Assembly: GCA_016706685.1 (NCBI GenBank) | Contig: JADJJE010000030.1 | Location: 3,552-67,551 of the forward strand | Direction: 5' to 3' | Length of the DNA: 64,000 nucleotides | From: Sandaracinaceae bacterium | GTDB lineage: Bacteria; Myxococcota_A; Polyangia; Polyangiales; Houyiibacteriaceae | Part shown: piece after piece, positions 47,550 through 57,001 of the stretch | How the letters are laid out: every line of letters begins with the position of its first letter | Position numbering within the stretch: the stretch's first letter is position 1 | Program-made: the position numbers and the translations under genes | Notes under the pieces: generated by a model | What the model was told of the DNA's origin: nothing | Seen by the model: only the letters and a program-made list of their open reading frames with translations | Databases searched by the model: none

Positions 47550-47677
47550 AGGGGGCGTTGGGTCCTGCGGTAAGCTGCCCGTGCTCCGCAACTCACGCAC
47601 CGCAGAGCGTTCAGTTCTTTATTGGAAACGGCCGCCGGACCCATGCACTCGGCGGCGACACTCGCGACCTCGGCTCC

Positions 47678-49336
47678 ATGACGCCCGACGCTCCCGCGCT
47701 GCCCTCCGTTCGCGACCTGAAGCGGCGCTACAAGCTGCTGCTTGCCGAGCAGCGCGCGCTGCACACCACCGACCTCGGCATCTCGCTGCCCATCAGCACG
47801 GGTGAGCCCGTGCTGGACGCGGCGCTGCTCGAGAAGCTGTTGCCCACGGCCACCATGGGCGAAGCCGAGCACCTGGCCCGCGCGTGGCACCTGGTGCGCA
47901 CGTCGCAGGCCTCGCACCACGCCATCCTGCGCCGTCACGCGCGGGCGCTGCTGAACGACCACAAGCTGCTCCATGCGCTGGGCGCGCTCGAGCGCGGCGA
48001 CGACGAGACGCTCGGCGCCATGCTGGGGGCGCTTCCCTGGGTGTGGCGCCTCGGGTTCGCCACGGCGGCCATCAAGCCTGCTGCCATGACGCTCACGGGG
48101 TGGCGGCGCGGTGTGCCCTTCCGGCTCATCGAGCCGCCGTTCGACCAACTGCGCGCCGACTTCCGCGCCACCCTCGCGCGGGCGCCGGACGCCACGCTGC
48201 TCAAGTTCCGGGACACCGTGAAGCAGTCGGCCGCGCTGCTGCACTTTCGCTTCGAGGGCGAGCGCGAGCGGGCCATCCACGACCTGTGCTTCGGTGACGG
48301 CCGCGCCGCCGCGGCGTCGGGCACGCTCCCGGTGGTGAGCGCGTTCGTCACCGCGCGAGATGCGCTGGCCCGCGACGGCTTGGGTGCGTTCGTGCGCGCG
48401 CTGGACGCCGCGCCGGGGGTCATCCCGCTCACGTCGCTGGGTGGCCTCTTCGGGCAGGCCGGCGTCCGGCTGGACCTCCCCAACGCCACCTCGCGCCCGT
48501 ACATCGGCCAGCTGCGCGCGCACGCCCTCGCGTCGGCCAGCGGGGTGGAGGCGCTGCTCCGGCTGAACGAGTGGGGCCCGTGGCTGCAGCCCGAAGACTG
48601 CGCGGTCATCACCGAGCGCGTGCTCGCGGCCACCCAGAGCCCGCGCGTGAGCCTGCCGTTCTTCAAGGTGCTCAAGGGCTTCGAGGCCGCCCCGCCCCTC
48701 GTGCGTGAGGCGCTGGCCCAGCCGCTATTGGTGCCGCTCATGCAGCGCTTCGGCCAGCAGGTGCGTGCGTTGCTTCCGGCCGCGCGCGACTACACCTTCG
48801 TGCTGCCCGCCAACATGCTGCGGCTCACCAGCCTCATGCTCTACGCCATGGTGGCCACGGCGGGGGACGCGCGCCTGCTCATCTTGCGCAACAAGGGTCT
48901 GAGCAGCACCGCCCCCGTGTCCCTCCACGACGTGGTGACGCACCTCGTGGCGGGTGACACGAAGGGTTGGCTCGAGCGCGAGCTGGGCGCGGTGGCGCAC
49001 GACGAGTCGTACCGCTTCGACGTCCCTGCGCTGGCGAGGACGCTCGGTGACGTCGACCCCACACAGCCCCTCATGCTGGACGTGCCGTTCGTGAGCGATG
49101 CGCGCCTGCTCGAGGCGCTGCTGCCGTTCGACCTGGCGCTCAACCTCAACCCGCCGCTGGGCGCGCCCGGTGAGCTGACCGTGGGCTACGAGTTCTACAC
49201 GCACGCGGTGTACGCCACGCCCAAGGGCGGCTGGGCGGTGCTGTCGCGCGGCGGGGACACGGCCGCCACCCGCTTCGCCGAGCTCATCGACCGCCTTCAG
49301 GTGATGAGCGCCATGGCCGCGGAGGCGCGCGCATGA
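47678..49336 (+). CDS. unidentified protein, first gene of a two-gene unit
   Basis: A 552-aa soluble, leucine/alanine-rich protein with no recognised motif or membrane segment. N-terminal helices (VRDLKRRYKLLLAEQRALHT) precede a mixed alpha/beta body. I searched by eye for nuclease, ATPase, protease and toxin motifs and found none. The longer frame reaching back to 46517 is the shadow of the MFS gene. Its stop overlaps the next gene's start (ATGA). Confidence 0.6.
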   Translation: MTPDAPALPSVRDLKRRYKLLLAEQRALHTTDLGISLPISTGEPVLDAALLEKLLPTATMGEAEHLARAWHLVRTSQASHHAILRRHARALLNDHKLLHALGALERGDDETLGAMLGALPWVWRLGFATAAIKPAAMTLTGWRRGVPFRLIEPPFDQLRADFRATLARAPDATLLKFRDTVKQSAALLHFRFEGERERAIHDLCFGDGRAAAASGTLPVVSAFVTARDALARDGLGAFVRALDAAPGVIPLTSLGGLFGQAGVRLDLPNATSRPYIGQLRAHALASASGVEALLRLNEWGPWLQPEDCAVITERVLAATQSPRVSLPFFKVLKGFEAAPPLVREALAQPLLVPLMQRFGQQVRALLPAARDYTFVLPANMLRLTSLMLYAMVATAGDARLLILRNKGLSSTAPVSLHDVVTHLVAGDTKGWLERELGAVAHDESYRFDVPALARTLGDVDPTQPLMLDVPFVSDARLLEALLPFDLALNLNPPLGAPGELTVGYEFYTHAVYATPKGGWAVLSRGGDTAATRFAELIDRLQVMSAMAAEARA

Positions 49337-50601
49337 AGCTGCTGGCCGTGGTGGAGAAGGACCTGGTGAACGGGCGCGCGTGCGCACGCGTGGACTACAC
49401 CGGCACGTTCCCATTGCTGGGCGAGCCGCCGCGACCGGGGCTGGTGGAGCTCGACTGCCCGGGGCTGAAGCAGGCCAACCGCGCAGCGCTGCTGAAGTGG
49501 CTCGCCACCGAGGGCCAACGTGTCGGTCGCGGCGCAGCCACCGGGGCATCCGTGGCGGTTGCGCTCGACGCCGTGCCAAGCCAGCTGTGGCGCGTCATCT
49601 CCTATGGCGAAGCCGTCGCGTTGCCCAACTTCGACGGGCTCACCTATCTCGCTGCTGCCGCTGCGCCGCTCGCCGAGATCAGCGCGTGCCTGGCCGAGCG
49701 CATGCCGGCGTTGCTGGAGCGCATCGACGAGGCCCTGGCCCTGTCCGACGTGGAGCAGATCCGCGGCCTGCGGGCCACGCACGCGGACCGCAAGACGGTG
49801 CCGACCGTGGTGTGGGGCCTCACCTCCCGCGCCGACACCCACATCACCGAGCTGAGCGAGCGCGTGGACCGCGAGGCGCTGGCGCAGCTGCTCACCACGC
49901 CCTTCGACGTGACCGCTTGGGTGGCGGCCGCGGCCGCGATGCGCGCGGACTCCGGGCGGGTGGAAGCCCTCGTGGCGTTGGTCCGCCGCATCCCCGATGG
50001 CGACGACGCGCCGCGCCACGCCGAGGAGATCATCGCGGCGGTGAGCCAGCACCGGGCGCTGGTGCGGGCCACGACGTACGGCGGGTTGTTCTGGAACGTG
50101 CTCGCGCCGCTGCTCGCTTGGCCGGCCACACGGCACGGCGGTGAGCTCGGGATCGAGGACGCGACGGAAGTGGTAGTGACGCCCAGCTGGGATCTCCGCA
50201 ACGGCGTGCGGGTGGGGCGCATCAAGCCGGGGCGCAAGGCCCTTCAGATCCCGGGCAAGCCGCCCACCTTCGTGCGTGGCACGCGTGCGCTGCTGAAGCA
50301 GGTCGTCGACGCCGGGGGCAGCTTGCGCCACCACGGCGTGACGCTCACCTACCCGACGGACGCGCGGCCGCTGACCCCGCGGCTCATCGAGGTGGAGCGC
50401 GCCGACACGCTCGCCTACGTGGACCCCGACGCGGCGCTCGCGCTGCTGGGAGACCGCGCCACGGATCCCGCGCTGGTCGCGCTCGCGGCCCGCGCCAAGG
50501 CCGACCCGGGGGCTGCCCGCGTGCTCGCCGACTACGTCATCGAGCTGACCGCAGGCATCGACGCGGACGTCGCGCGCAAGCTGGCCCGCGGCCGGCGCTA
50601 G
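49333..50601 (+). CDS. unidentified protein, second gene of a two-gene unit
   Basis: A 422-aa soluble protein beginning MKLLAVVEKDLVNGRACARV. The C-terminal part (RVGRIKPGRKALQIPGKPPT, then TRALLKQVVDAGGSLRHHG) is basic and may bind nucleic acid or phosphate. No family is recognised. It overlaps the preceding gene by four bases, so the two products are made together and may form a complex. Confidence 0.6.
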   Translation: MKLLAVVEKDLVNGRACARVDYTGTFPLLGEPPRPGLVELDCPGLKQANRAALLKWLATEGQRVGRGAATGASVAVALDAVPSQLWRVISYGEAVALPNFDGLTYLAAAAAPLAEISACLAERMPALLERIDEALALSDVEQIRGLRATHADRKTVPTVVWGLTSRADTHITELSERVDREALAQLLTTPFDVTAWVAAAAAMRADSGRVEALVALVRRIPDGDDAPRHAEEIIAAVSQHRALVRATTYGGLFWNVLAPLLAWPATRHGGELGIEDATEVVVTPSWDLRNGVRVGRIKPGRKALQIPGKPPTFVRGTRALLKQVVDAGGSLRHHGVTLTYPTDARPLTPRLIEVERADTLAYVDPDAALALLGDRATDPALVALAARAKADPGAARVLADYVIELTAGIDADVARKLARGRR

Positions 50602-50679
50602 CGCCTTGGGCACCGAGCGCGTCCACCCGGCCTAGGAGCGACACGCACTTCGTGGCACCCTGACCGAGAAAGAGGTGCC

Positions 50680-52977
50680 GTGGGGGCCCCGCTACCGAGA
50701 GCTGAGACCAGGATCGAGCTGTGGATTGGCGCGTACGCGTTGCTTGCCATCGCGGTGATCGTGCTGCCTGCGCTCGTGCTGGTGGAGCAGCACCTCGAGG
50801 CCTCGCTGGTGGCCAACGAGATAGACATGGTGTCGCGCGAGGAGCGCCTCATGGTCACCACGCTGGCGCACCGCGTGGCGGCGAGCGAGCGGAGCGTGAG
50901 GCGGCTCGCGCGGCGCGTGTCCGAGACCGCTACGCCCATCACACCGAGCGAGGTGCAGACCTTCGAGCAACTGGTGGCGCGCGACGCGGACGGGGCGCAT
51001 CGCTCTCGCCCGGCCAGCTTCGACGCGGTCACCCAGGCGGGCATCTGGGTGCCGCGCCACGCGCCCATGGACGACGACTCGCGGGGCTTCTACGTGCGCG
51101 TGAAGCACCTGATCGAAGACACCATGCGCGGCGGGGACGACACGCTGTCCGAGAACGCGTGGCTGCTGGTGGACGGTGGCGGTGAGGTCATCTTGTGGCC
51201 GGCGGCGCCCCTGTTCATCTACGAGGCGGCGGCCAACCACGACTACTCCGACACCGAGTGGGTGAACCTCGCGCGCCCCGCGAACAATCCCGACGGCCGT
51301 CCGCGCTGGACGCGCGTGGAGTTCGACCCGGTGCCCAGCGTGTGGATGGTCTCCGTGGTGGCCCCGTACACGCGCAACGGACGCTTCGCGGGCTCCGTGG
51401 GCCACGACGTGCCGCTCGACAGGCTCATCGCAGGAGGGGCCGCGCTGTCCGAGCGGGCGGGCGCGACGTACATGGTGATCGACCGCGAGGGGCGGCTCTT
51501 GGCGTCGGCGCGCTACGCCGCCGAGATTCAGGCGGGGCGCGGGGACTACTCCGTCGATGACGTGGCGGACGCGCCGCTGCGGAGCGCGGTCCAGCGGCTC
51601 ATGCGAGCGACTCAGGACAGCACCGAGGTGCAGCGCATCGAGACCCGCGCGCTGATCGTGCTGGGGACGCGCCTCGAGGCCACCGGCTGGACCACCATCT
51701 CTGCCATCCCGCGCGAGACCATCACCGAGCGCGTGGCCGAGCCGGTGCGCACCATGCGCAACGCCACCCTGGCAGCGCTGTTGCTGGTGTTCGCGGCGTC
51801 GCTGGTGACCATCATCCAGGACCGCCGCCGCCGGCAGCGGGCGCTCTTGCAGCTGCGCGAGAGCGACGAGAAGCTGGCGCGAGCCCAGAAGCTGGACGTG
51901 CTGGGGCGCTTTGCAGGTGGCATTGCGCACGACTTCAACAACATCCTCACCGTCATCAACGGCTTCGCGCAGATCGCCATGGCGCGCAGCCGCGAGGACG
52001 AGACCCAGCGCGACCACCTGCGGCAAATCACGCGCGCCTGCATGCGCGCGGCCGAGCTCACCCGGCAGCTCCTGGCGTTTGCCAGGACGCAGCCCATCGC
52101 GCCGCAGGTCATGGACGTGAACGACCTGGTGCGCGACACGCACAAGCTCCTGCGACGCGTCATCGGGGAGGACGTGGAGGTCATCAGCCTGCCGTCACCC
52201 ACGCCCGCCTGCGTGCTGATGGACGCGGGCCAGCTGGAGCAGGTGCTCACCAACCTGGCGGTGAACGCGCGCGACGCCATGCCCGACGGAGGCGCGCTGA
52301 CGGTGCGCGTGGAGGTGGGCGACCATCGCGTGGTGCTGAAGGTGTCGGACACGGGCGTGGGGATGCCCGAGCACGTTCGCAAGAACGCCACCGAGCCATT
52401 CTTCACCACCAAGGAGGCCGGGCGCGGGACGGGGCTGGGTTTGTCCACGTGCCTCGCCATCGTGGAGCAGGCCGGCGGCACCCTCGAGATCCAGTCCCAG
52501 GTGGGGCAGGGCACCACGTTCACCCTGTCGTTCCCGCAGGCCGACAGCACCCAGCTGGTGCCGCCCATGCGCTCCGAGCCGCCACCCGCGCCGCGCGGCG
52601 AAGGGCAGCTGATCCTGCTGGTGGAAGACGACGCCCAGGTGCGCAACGCCACCTCCGAGCTGCTGCGGGCGCTGGGCTTCGACGTGGTCGAGGCGGACAA
52701 CGGCGCGAGCGGCCTCGGCGTGGTGCGCGAGCGGCACAAGGACCTGGCGTGCGTGCTCACCGACGTGGTCATGCCCATCCTGGGCGGCGGCCCCTTCCTG
52801 GCCCTGCTGCGGGCGGAGCACCCGAGCCTGCCCGTGGTGGTCACCTCGGGCTACGTGGACGACCCGCGCCTGCGCGACGACCTGCGCGACCTCACGCTCG
52901 AGTTCCTGCCGAAGCCGTTCACGGCGGACCAGCTGTCGCGCGCGCTGGCTCGGGCCATGAGCGCGACGAGCGCCTAG
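50680..52977 (+). CDS. hybrid sensor histidine kinase with extracytoplasmic sensor and receiver domain
   Basis: A 765-aa membrane kinase from GTG 50680. Two transmembrane helices (about residues 12-32 and 360-382) enclose a periplasmic region of about 330 residues that resembles a Cache sensor (SVVAPYTRNGRFAGSVGHDV, YMVIDREGRLLASARYA). The HisKA box AGGIAHDFNNILTVINGFAQ has His417. ATPase boxes (NLAVNARDAMPDGG, GRGTGLGLSTC) and a C-terminal receiver with Asp695 in CVLTDVVMP follow. With no output domain, it signals to a separate regulator or phosphotransfer protein. Confidence 0.9.
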   Translation: MGAPLPRAETRIELWIGAYALLAIAVIVLPALVLVEQHLEASLVANEIDMVSREERLMVTTLAHRVAASERSVRRLARRVSETATPITPSEVQTFEQLVARDADGAHRSRPASFDAVTQAGIWVPRHAPMDDDSRGFYVRVKHLIEDTMRGGDDTLSENAWLLVDGGGEVILWPAAPLFIYEAAANHDYSDTEWVNLARPANNPDGRPRWTRVEFDPVPSVWMVSVVAPYTRNGRFAGSVGHDVPLDRLIAGGAALSERAGATYMVIDREGRLLASARYAAEIQAGRGDYSVDDVADAPLRSAVQRLMRATQDSTEVQRIETRALIVLGTRLEATGWTTISAIPRETITERVAEPVRTMRNATLAALLLVFAASLVTIIQDRRRRQRALLQLRESDEKLARAQKLDVLGRFAGGIAHDFNNILTVINGFAQIAMARSREDETQRDHLRQITRACMRAAELTRQLLAFARTQPIAPQVMDVNDLVRDTHKLLRRVIGEDVEVISLPSPTPACVLMDAGQLEQVLTNLAVNARDAMPDGGALTVRVEVGDHRVVLKVSDTGVGMPEHVRKNATEPFFTTKEAGRGTGLGLSTCLAIVEQAGGTLEIQSQVGQGTTFTLSFPQADSTQLVPPMRSEPPPAPRGEGQLILLVEDDAQVRNATSELLRALGFDVVEADNGASGLGVVRERHKDLACVLTDVVMPILGGGPFLALLRAEHPSLPVVVTSGYVDDPRLRDDLRDLTLEFLPKPFTADQLSRALARAMSATSA

Positions 52978-53315
52978 CCGGGCTCGCGGCGGGCGGCACC
53001 GCGGAACAGGTCCGCCAGCTCGCTCTCGGTGGCCTGGCTGGCGCGCGCCTGGCGCTCGAGGATGGCCTCCACGCCCAGGCTCGAGTCCAGCTCGTTCAGG
53101 AACTGGTCCACGGCCAGGCGGGCCAGCCCCTCGATGCGGTCACCCCAGCGCTCTTTGAGGCGCGCCTTGGCGGCGTCCTCCAGCAGCGCGTGGAAGGCCT
53201 TGCGGACGACCTGATCGGCCTCGCCCTTGAGCATCTGCGTGGGTTCGAGATCCAAGAAGCGGGCGTTCTTGGGGCTGGGCGGCGGGCCGCCTTCGGGGCG
53301 CTTTTGGTCGTTCAT
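52974..53315 (-). CDS. small cytoplasmic protein, function unknown
   Basis: A 113-aa alpha-helical protein starting MNDQKRPEGGPPPSPKN, with a predicted long helix (ADQVVRKAFHALLEDAAKAR). No family is recognised. It overlaps the end of the hybrid kinase by four bases on the opposite strand. Codon use is normal, so it is probably real. Confidence 0.5.
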   Translation of the reverse strand: MNDQKRPEGGPPPSPKNARFLDLEPTQMLKGEADQVVRKAFHALLEDAAKARLKERWGDRIEGLARLAVDQFLNELDSSLGVEAILERQARASQATESELADLFRGAARREPG

Positions 53316-53417
53316 GGTTTCATTCTGCCGCGCTGCACGAGGTGGCGAAAGGGCCGGCCGCGAGAACCCGTCTCGACCCTGGTTGCAGGGCTCACCCCGC
53401 GCTGAGACCATGCGCCG

Positions 53418-53759
53418 ATGACCCCCAGCCGCCGTCCACCGCCGCCTGCAGCAGCGCCTCGCGAGCCGTCACGAGACACCCGCGGCGTGGAGCTCACCGA
53501 GGTGCAGGTGGACGGCGTGGCCATGCTGCTCATCGACCTGCCCGCGCCCACGCTCGCGGGGGACCACTTCGCCGACATGACGGATGCGGAGCGCGACGTG
53601 GCGCTGCGCGTGGCCGCGGGGCAGAGCAACGCGGCCATCGCCAAGGCGCGCGGAACGCACGTGCGCACTGTGGCCAACCAGCTGGCGGCGCTCTTCCGCA
53701 AGCTGGGCGTGGCGAGCCGCGCGGAGCTGCGCGCGCTGCTGGCGCGGGGCGGCAGCTGA
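53418..53759 (+). CDS. short LuxR-type HTH protein
   Basis: A 113-aa protein. After a short beta segment (VQVDGVAMLLIDLPAPTL) it is essentially one LuxR helix-turn-helix: MTDAERDVALRVAAGQSNAA then HVRTVANQLAALFRKLGV. The HTH resembles the second one in the protein at 42918 (SVRTVANQLGLVYARYGV). It lacks any sensor or receiver domain, so it may be a bare DNA-binding module acting with a partner. It lies 58 bp before the next LuxR gene. Confidence 0.72.
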   Translation: MTPSRRPPPPAAAPREPSRDTRGVELTEVQVDGVAMLLIDLPAPTLAGDHFADMTDAERDVALRVAAGQSNAAIAKARGTHVRTVANQLAALFRKLGVASRAELRALLARGGS

Positions 53760-53764
53760 CTCAC

Positions 53765-53785
53765 CCCTAGAGCCGTGCTCTAGGG
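53765..53785. promoter_or_regulatory. perfect palindrome between two LuxR-type genes
   Basis: CCCTAGAGC (53765-53773) and GCTCTAGGG (53777-53785) are perfect 9-bp arms around CGT. No T-run follows, so a terminator is unlikely. The right arm ends 18 nt before TATGCT (53804-53809), placing it at the -35 position of the next gene's promoter. Confidence 0.5.
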
Positions 53786-53803
53786 AGGATTCGAAAGAAG
53801 CAG

Positions 53804-53809
53804 TATGCT
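53804..53809 (+). promoter_or_regulatory. -10-like TATGCT, 8 nt before start codon
   Basis: TATGCT lies 8 nt before ATG 53818, with no ribosome binding site between. It is the same hexamer as in the P450/TetR region. Confidence 0.45.
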
Positions 53810-53817
53810 CGCCGCGC

Positions 53818-54807
53818 ATGCCTCGGCCTGGGCTACTGGATGTGATCGCTTGCGCGTGGGACCTCGACCGCGACGTGTCGTCGTGGCTCGCGGACTTGTC
53901 CGACTGCAGCGCGAGGGTGTTGCCCGGGGTGGAGGGGGCGGTGTGCTGGCTGTCCCGCGTAGGTGAAGAGGGGCCGCAGCTGGTGGCCGCCGAAGGGCAG
54001 GGCGACCTGCTGGCGTGGATGATGCGCGACCATGAAGGCGGCCTCGAAGAGGGCGCGCTCGACGCGGCGTATGCCAGCGCGCCCATGGTGGCCTCCATGC
54101 GCAGCATCTTCGACGAGACCTGGTCGAGCCTCCCGAACGCCATGGCGCGGGAGTTCTCGGCGCGTGATCTGCACGACGTGGTCACGGTGGCACCGAAGGC
54201 GGGCAACGACGTGGTGACGCTGGCGCTGCCCATCCCACGGCGACACGGGGTGGCCCGCGACGCGCGGCTGGGCGAGCTGATGGGCCGCTGGCAGGGGGTT
54301 GGCCACCAGCTGCGGCAGGCGCTGGTGGCGCGTCGGGCGCTGGGCGGCACGGCGGCCGACGCCTCGCTGCACGTGCCCGACGTCATCGCCGACTTCGACG
54401 CCCGCGGCCGCGGGGACTTTCGCTTCCCACACCTGCGCCCCGCGCTGCTGGAGCAGAGCCGGCGCGTGTCCAGCGCGGAAGGCGGCGCCATGGCGCACCT
54501 GGGGGTCTGGGAGGACCTCATCGCGGGGCGCTACTCCATCATCGCCCACCGGGAGCACACGGGCCGGCGGCGCTTCCTGGCCATCCAGAACGCCGCCGAG
54601 CAAGCCACGCTGCGTGCGCTTTCACGCGCCGAGCGCATGGTGGTGGAGCGCCTGGGCCGCGGTGACGCGCACAAGGCCATCGCGGCCGACCTGGGTGTGC
54701 GCACTTCGTCGGTGGCCAACGTGGCGGCGCGCGCGCTCCAGAAGCTGGGCGTGGCCGACGTGGCGCAGCTGGCCATGCTGCACGCCGGCCTCGCCCGGCC
54801 CACCTGA
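53818..54807 (+). CDS. LuxR-type regulator with uncharacterised N-terminal domain
   Basis: A 329-aa protein built like the regulator at 42918. The N-terminal domain starts LLDVIACAWDLDRDVSSWLA, a middle module reads GRYSIIAHREHTGRRRFLAI, and a single C-terminal HTH reads LSRAERMVVERLGRGDAHKA then VRTSSVANVAARALQKLGVA. There is no receiver domain. The shared layout defines a lineage-specific regulator family in this genome. Probably controlled through the palindrome just upstream. Inducer unknown. Confidence 0.75.
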   Translation: MPRPGLLDVIACAWDLDRDVSSWLADLSDCSARVLPGVEGAVCWLSRVGEEGPQLVAAEGQGDLLAWMMRDHEGGLEEGALDAAYASAPMVASMRSIFDETWSSLPNAMAREFSARDLHDVVTVAPKAGNDVVTLALPIPRRHGVARDARLGELMGRWQGVGHQLRQALVARRALGGTAADASLHVPDVIADFDARGRGDFRFPHLRPALLEQSRRVSSAEGGAMAHLGVWEDLIAGRYSIIAHREHTGRRRFLAIQNAAEQATLRALSRAERMVVERLGRGDAHKAIAADLGVRTSSVANVAARALQKLGVADVAQLAMLHAGLARPT

Positions 54808-54865
54808 GCGTTCACGCGGTACATCACGCTCGACTTGCGCGCGGTGATTGGCGACGCTGACGCCG

Positions 54866-56839
54866 ATGCAACGCGACGAGCTGGTGGCGCACCTGCGGAC
54901 CCTCGGGGTCGATGAAGCGAGCGGGCTGGCTTTCGACGCGACCATCACGCCAGAGACGCTGCTGGGGCCGTTTCCGAGCGCGCGGCCCCCGGGGGCTGCT
55001 GCGCTCGTGGCCGCGCCGCCAGGGGCCAGCGTGGGGCCGTTGCCGCGCATCGGGCTGAGCGGGCTGGTGTCGGGTCAGTCCGCGTCGGACGTCGCGGTGA
55101 GCGGCGCGTCCGGGCGCATCGAAGACCCGGCCGACTTCGAGATCCTGAGCGTGCTGGGGGAGGGCGGCATGGGCCGCGTGCACCTGGCGCGGCAGCGCTC
55201 ACTGGGCCGTGACGTGGCCATCAAGACGCTCAAGGCCGAGGTCGCAGATGTGCACGCGGTCGAGATGCTGCGCGAAGAGGCCACCACCATGGGCCGCCTC
55301 GAGCACCCCAACATGGTGCCCGTGCACGCCGTGGGGCGCGACGACTCGGGGCGCCTGCTGCTGGTGATGAAGCGTGTGGACGGCGTGGCGTGGAGCGACC
55401 TGCTGCACGACCCCCACCACCCGCGCTGGGAGGTGCTGGCGCCGCGCGACGAGGACCGCCTCGAGCTGCACCTGAGCGTCTTGGCGCAGGTGGCCAACGC
55501 GCTCGAGTTCGCGCACAGCCGGGGCGTCGTGCACCGCGACGTGAAGCCGGAGAACGTGCTGCTGGGCGAGCACGGTGAGGTCTACCTGGCGGACTGGGGC
55601 ATCGCGCTGCGCCTCGGTGGCGCCGCGTCCATGACGCTGGTGGGCACGCCCGCCTACATGGCGCCCGAGATGGTGCGCGCGGACTCCGCCCGCATCGACG
55701 CGCGCACGGACGTGTTCTTGCTGGGGGCCACGCTGCACGAGGTGCTCACGGGGCAGCCGCCGTACTCGGGGGCCAGCATCCACGCGGTGCTGGTGGCTGC
55801 GCACGACGCGTTGCCGCCCAGCTACGGGCCGGAGGTGCCGAGTGAGCTCGCGGCCATCGCACGGCGCGCCATGGCGGCCTCGCCGGAGGACCGCTTTCCG
55901 AGCGCGCTCGCGTTTCGGCAAGCGCTCGATGAGCGGCGGCGCCATGCGGGGGCGCTGGCCCTCGTTCGCTCGGGGCGCGAGCTGCTGGCGGACCTCGAGG
56001 CCGCGCCGCAGGGGAGCGCAGGGGGCGGGCCCGACGTGGACCGCAAGCTCACGGAGTGCCGCTTCGCCTTCGTGCAGGCGCTGCGCATCTGGCCCGAGAA
56101 CGAAGACGCGCGCGAGGGCCTGGACCAGGCGCTGCGCTTGGCCGTGCAGCACGAGCTGGGCCGCGAGAACCCGGTCGCCGCGCGCAGCCTGCTGGCCGAG
56201 CTGCACGTGCCGGACGCCGCGCTGCTGGCGCGCGTTTTGGCGCTCGAGACCACGCTCGCGTCACGCCTCGGCGCGGTGCAGAAGCTCGAGGCCATCGCCG
56301 CCGACGCCGACCTGCGCGTGGGGCTGCGCTCGCGCATGATCCTCTTCGGGTTCGTCACCGCGGCGGGGGTGGCCATCTCGGCGTACTTCTCGCTCGGCCC
56401 GCGTGCCGATGCGGCGCCGCCCAGCGGGCAAGAGATCGTCGGCGTGGCGCTCCTGTTCATCGCCATCGTGGCGGTGGGCAGCCTGCTGCTGCGCAAGCAC
56501 CTGCTCGCCAACCTGGCGGGGCGACAGGCCATTGGGCTCTTGGCGGGCGGCCTGCTGGGGCTGCTGGCCCACCGCGTGATCGGAGCGGCCAACGGCGTGT
56601 CCACGCTGTCCGTGCTCGCCATGGACTTCGTGGTGCTGGGGCTGGCCAGCGGGGCGGCGGGGCTCATCGTGCCCCGCGCCAGCTGGGCCGCGCTTGTGCC
56701 CGTGCTCGGGGCGGTGCTGTCGGCCATGTACCCAAGCCACGTGGTGGTCATCTTCTCGTCGTTCTCGGTGCTGACGGTGCTCGCCGTGGCGGGGCTGTGG
56801 CTCGGTAGTGTTCGAGCGCGCGACCGGTCTGACGGGTGA
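54866..56839 (+). CDS. membrane-anchored Ser/Thr protein kinase
   Basis: A 657-aa Hanks-type kinase. The kinase domain at about residues 90-365 has the glycine loop LGEGGMGRVHLA, the VAIKTLK lysine, the catalytic loop VVHRDVKPENVLL with Asp225, and GTPAYMAPEM. The metal-binding DFG is DWG (Asp243). A helical linker is followed by about six closely packed transmembrane helices at 490-655 instead of an extracellular sensor domain. The ATG at 54866 is used. A TTG at 54848 would add six residues. Substrates unknown. Confidence 0.9.
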   Translation: MQRDELVAHLRTLGVDEASGLAFDATITPETLLGPFPSARPPGAAALVAAPPGASVGPLPRIGLSGLVSGQSASDVAVSGASGRIEDPADFEILSVLGEGGMGRVHLARQRSLGRDVAIKTLKAEVADVHAVEMLREEATTMGRLEHPNMVPVHAVGRDDSGRLLLVMKRVDGVAWSDLLHDPHHPRWEVLAPRDEDRLELHLSVLAQVANALEFAHSRGVVHRDVKPENVLLGEHGEVYLADWGIALRLGGAASMTLVGTPAYMAPEMVRADSARIDARTDVFLLGATLHEVLTGQPPYSGASIHAVLVAAHDALPPSYGPEVPSELAAIARRAMAASPEDRFPSALAFRQALDERRRHAGALALVRSGRELLADLEAAPQGSAGGGPDVDRKLTECRFAFVQALRIWPENEDAREGLDQALRLAVQHELGRENPVAARSLLAELHVPDAALLARVLALETTLASRLGAVQKLEAIAADADLRVGLRSRMILFGFVTAAGVAISAYFSLGPRADAAPPSGQEIVGVALLFIAIVAVGSLLLRKHLLANLAGRQAIGLLAGGLLGLLAHRVIGAANGVSTLSVLAMDFVVLGLASGAAGLIVPRASWAALVPVLGAVLSAMYPSHVVVIFSSFSVLTVLAVAGLWLGSVRARDRSDG

Positions 56840-57001
56840 TCCGGTGCCAACCCCGCGCCGAAAGCGTCAACCGGGTTGACGGCGCGACCCGCGAATCGCT
56901 CTAGGAACAAGCTGCTGTGCTTGTGGCACGGCGCTCGCACAGCGTACCGTGAGTTCGACGCAGCCCGCGTCGGGACGCACGTGAGCGTGCTGGAGAGACG
57001 G

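Noticed and set aside
46517..47677. N-terminal extension of the 47678 frame back to 46517
   Set aside because: The first 387 codons are Arg/Gly/Ala-rich and overlap the MFS gene out of frame. The conserved-looking protein begins at the ATG at 47678.
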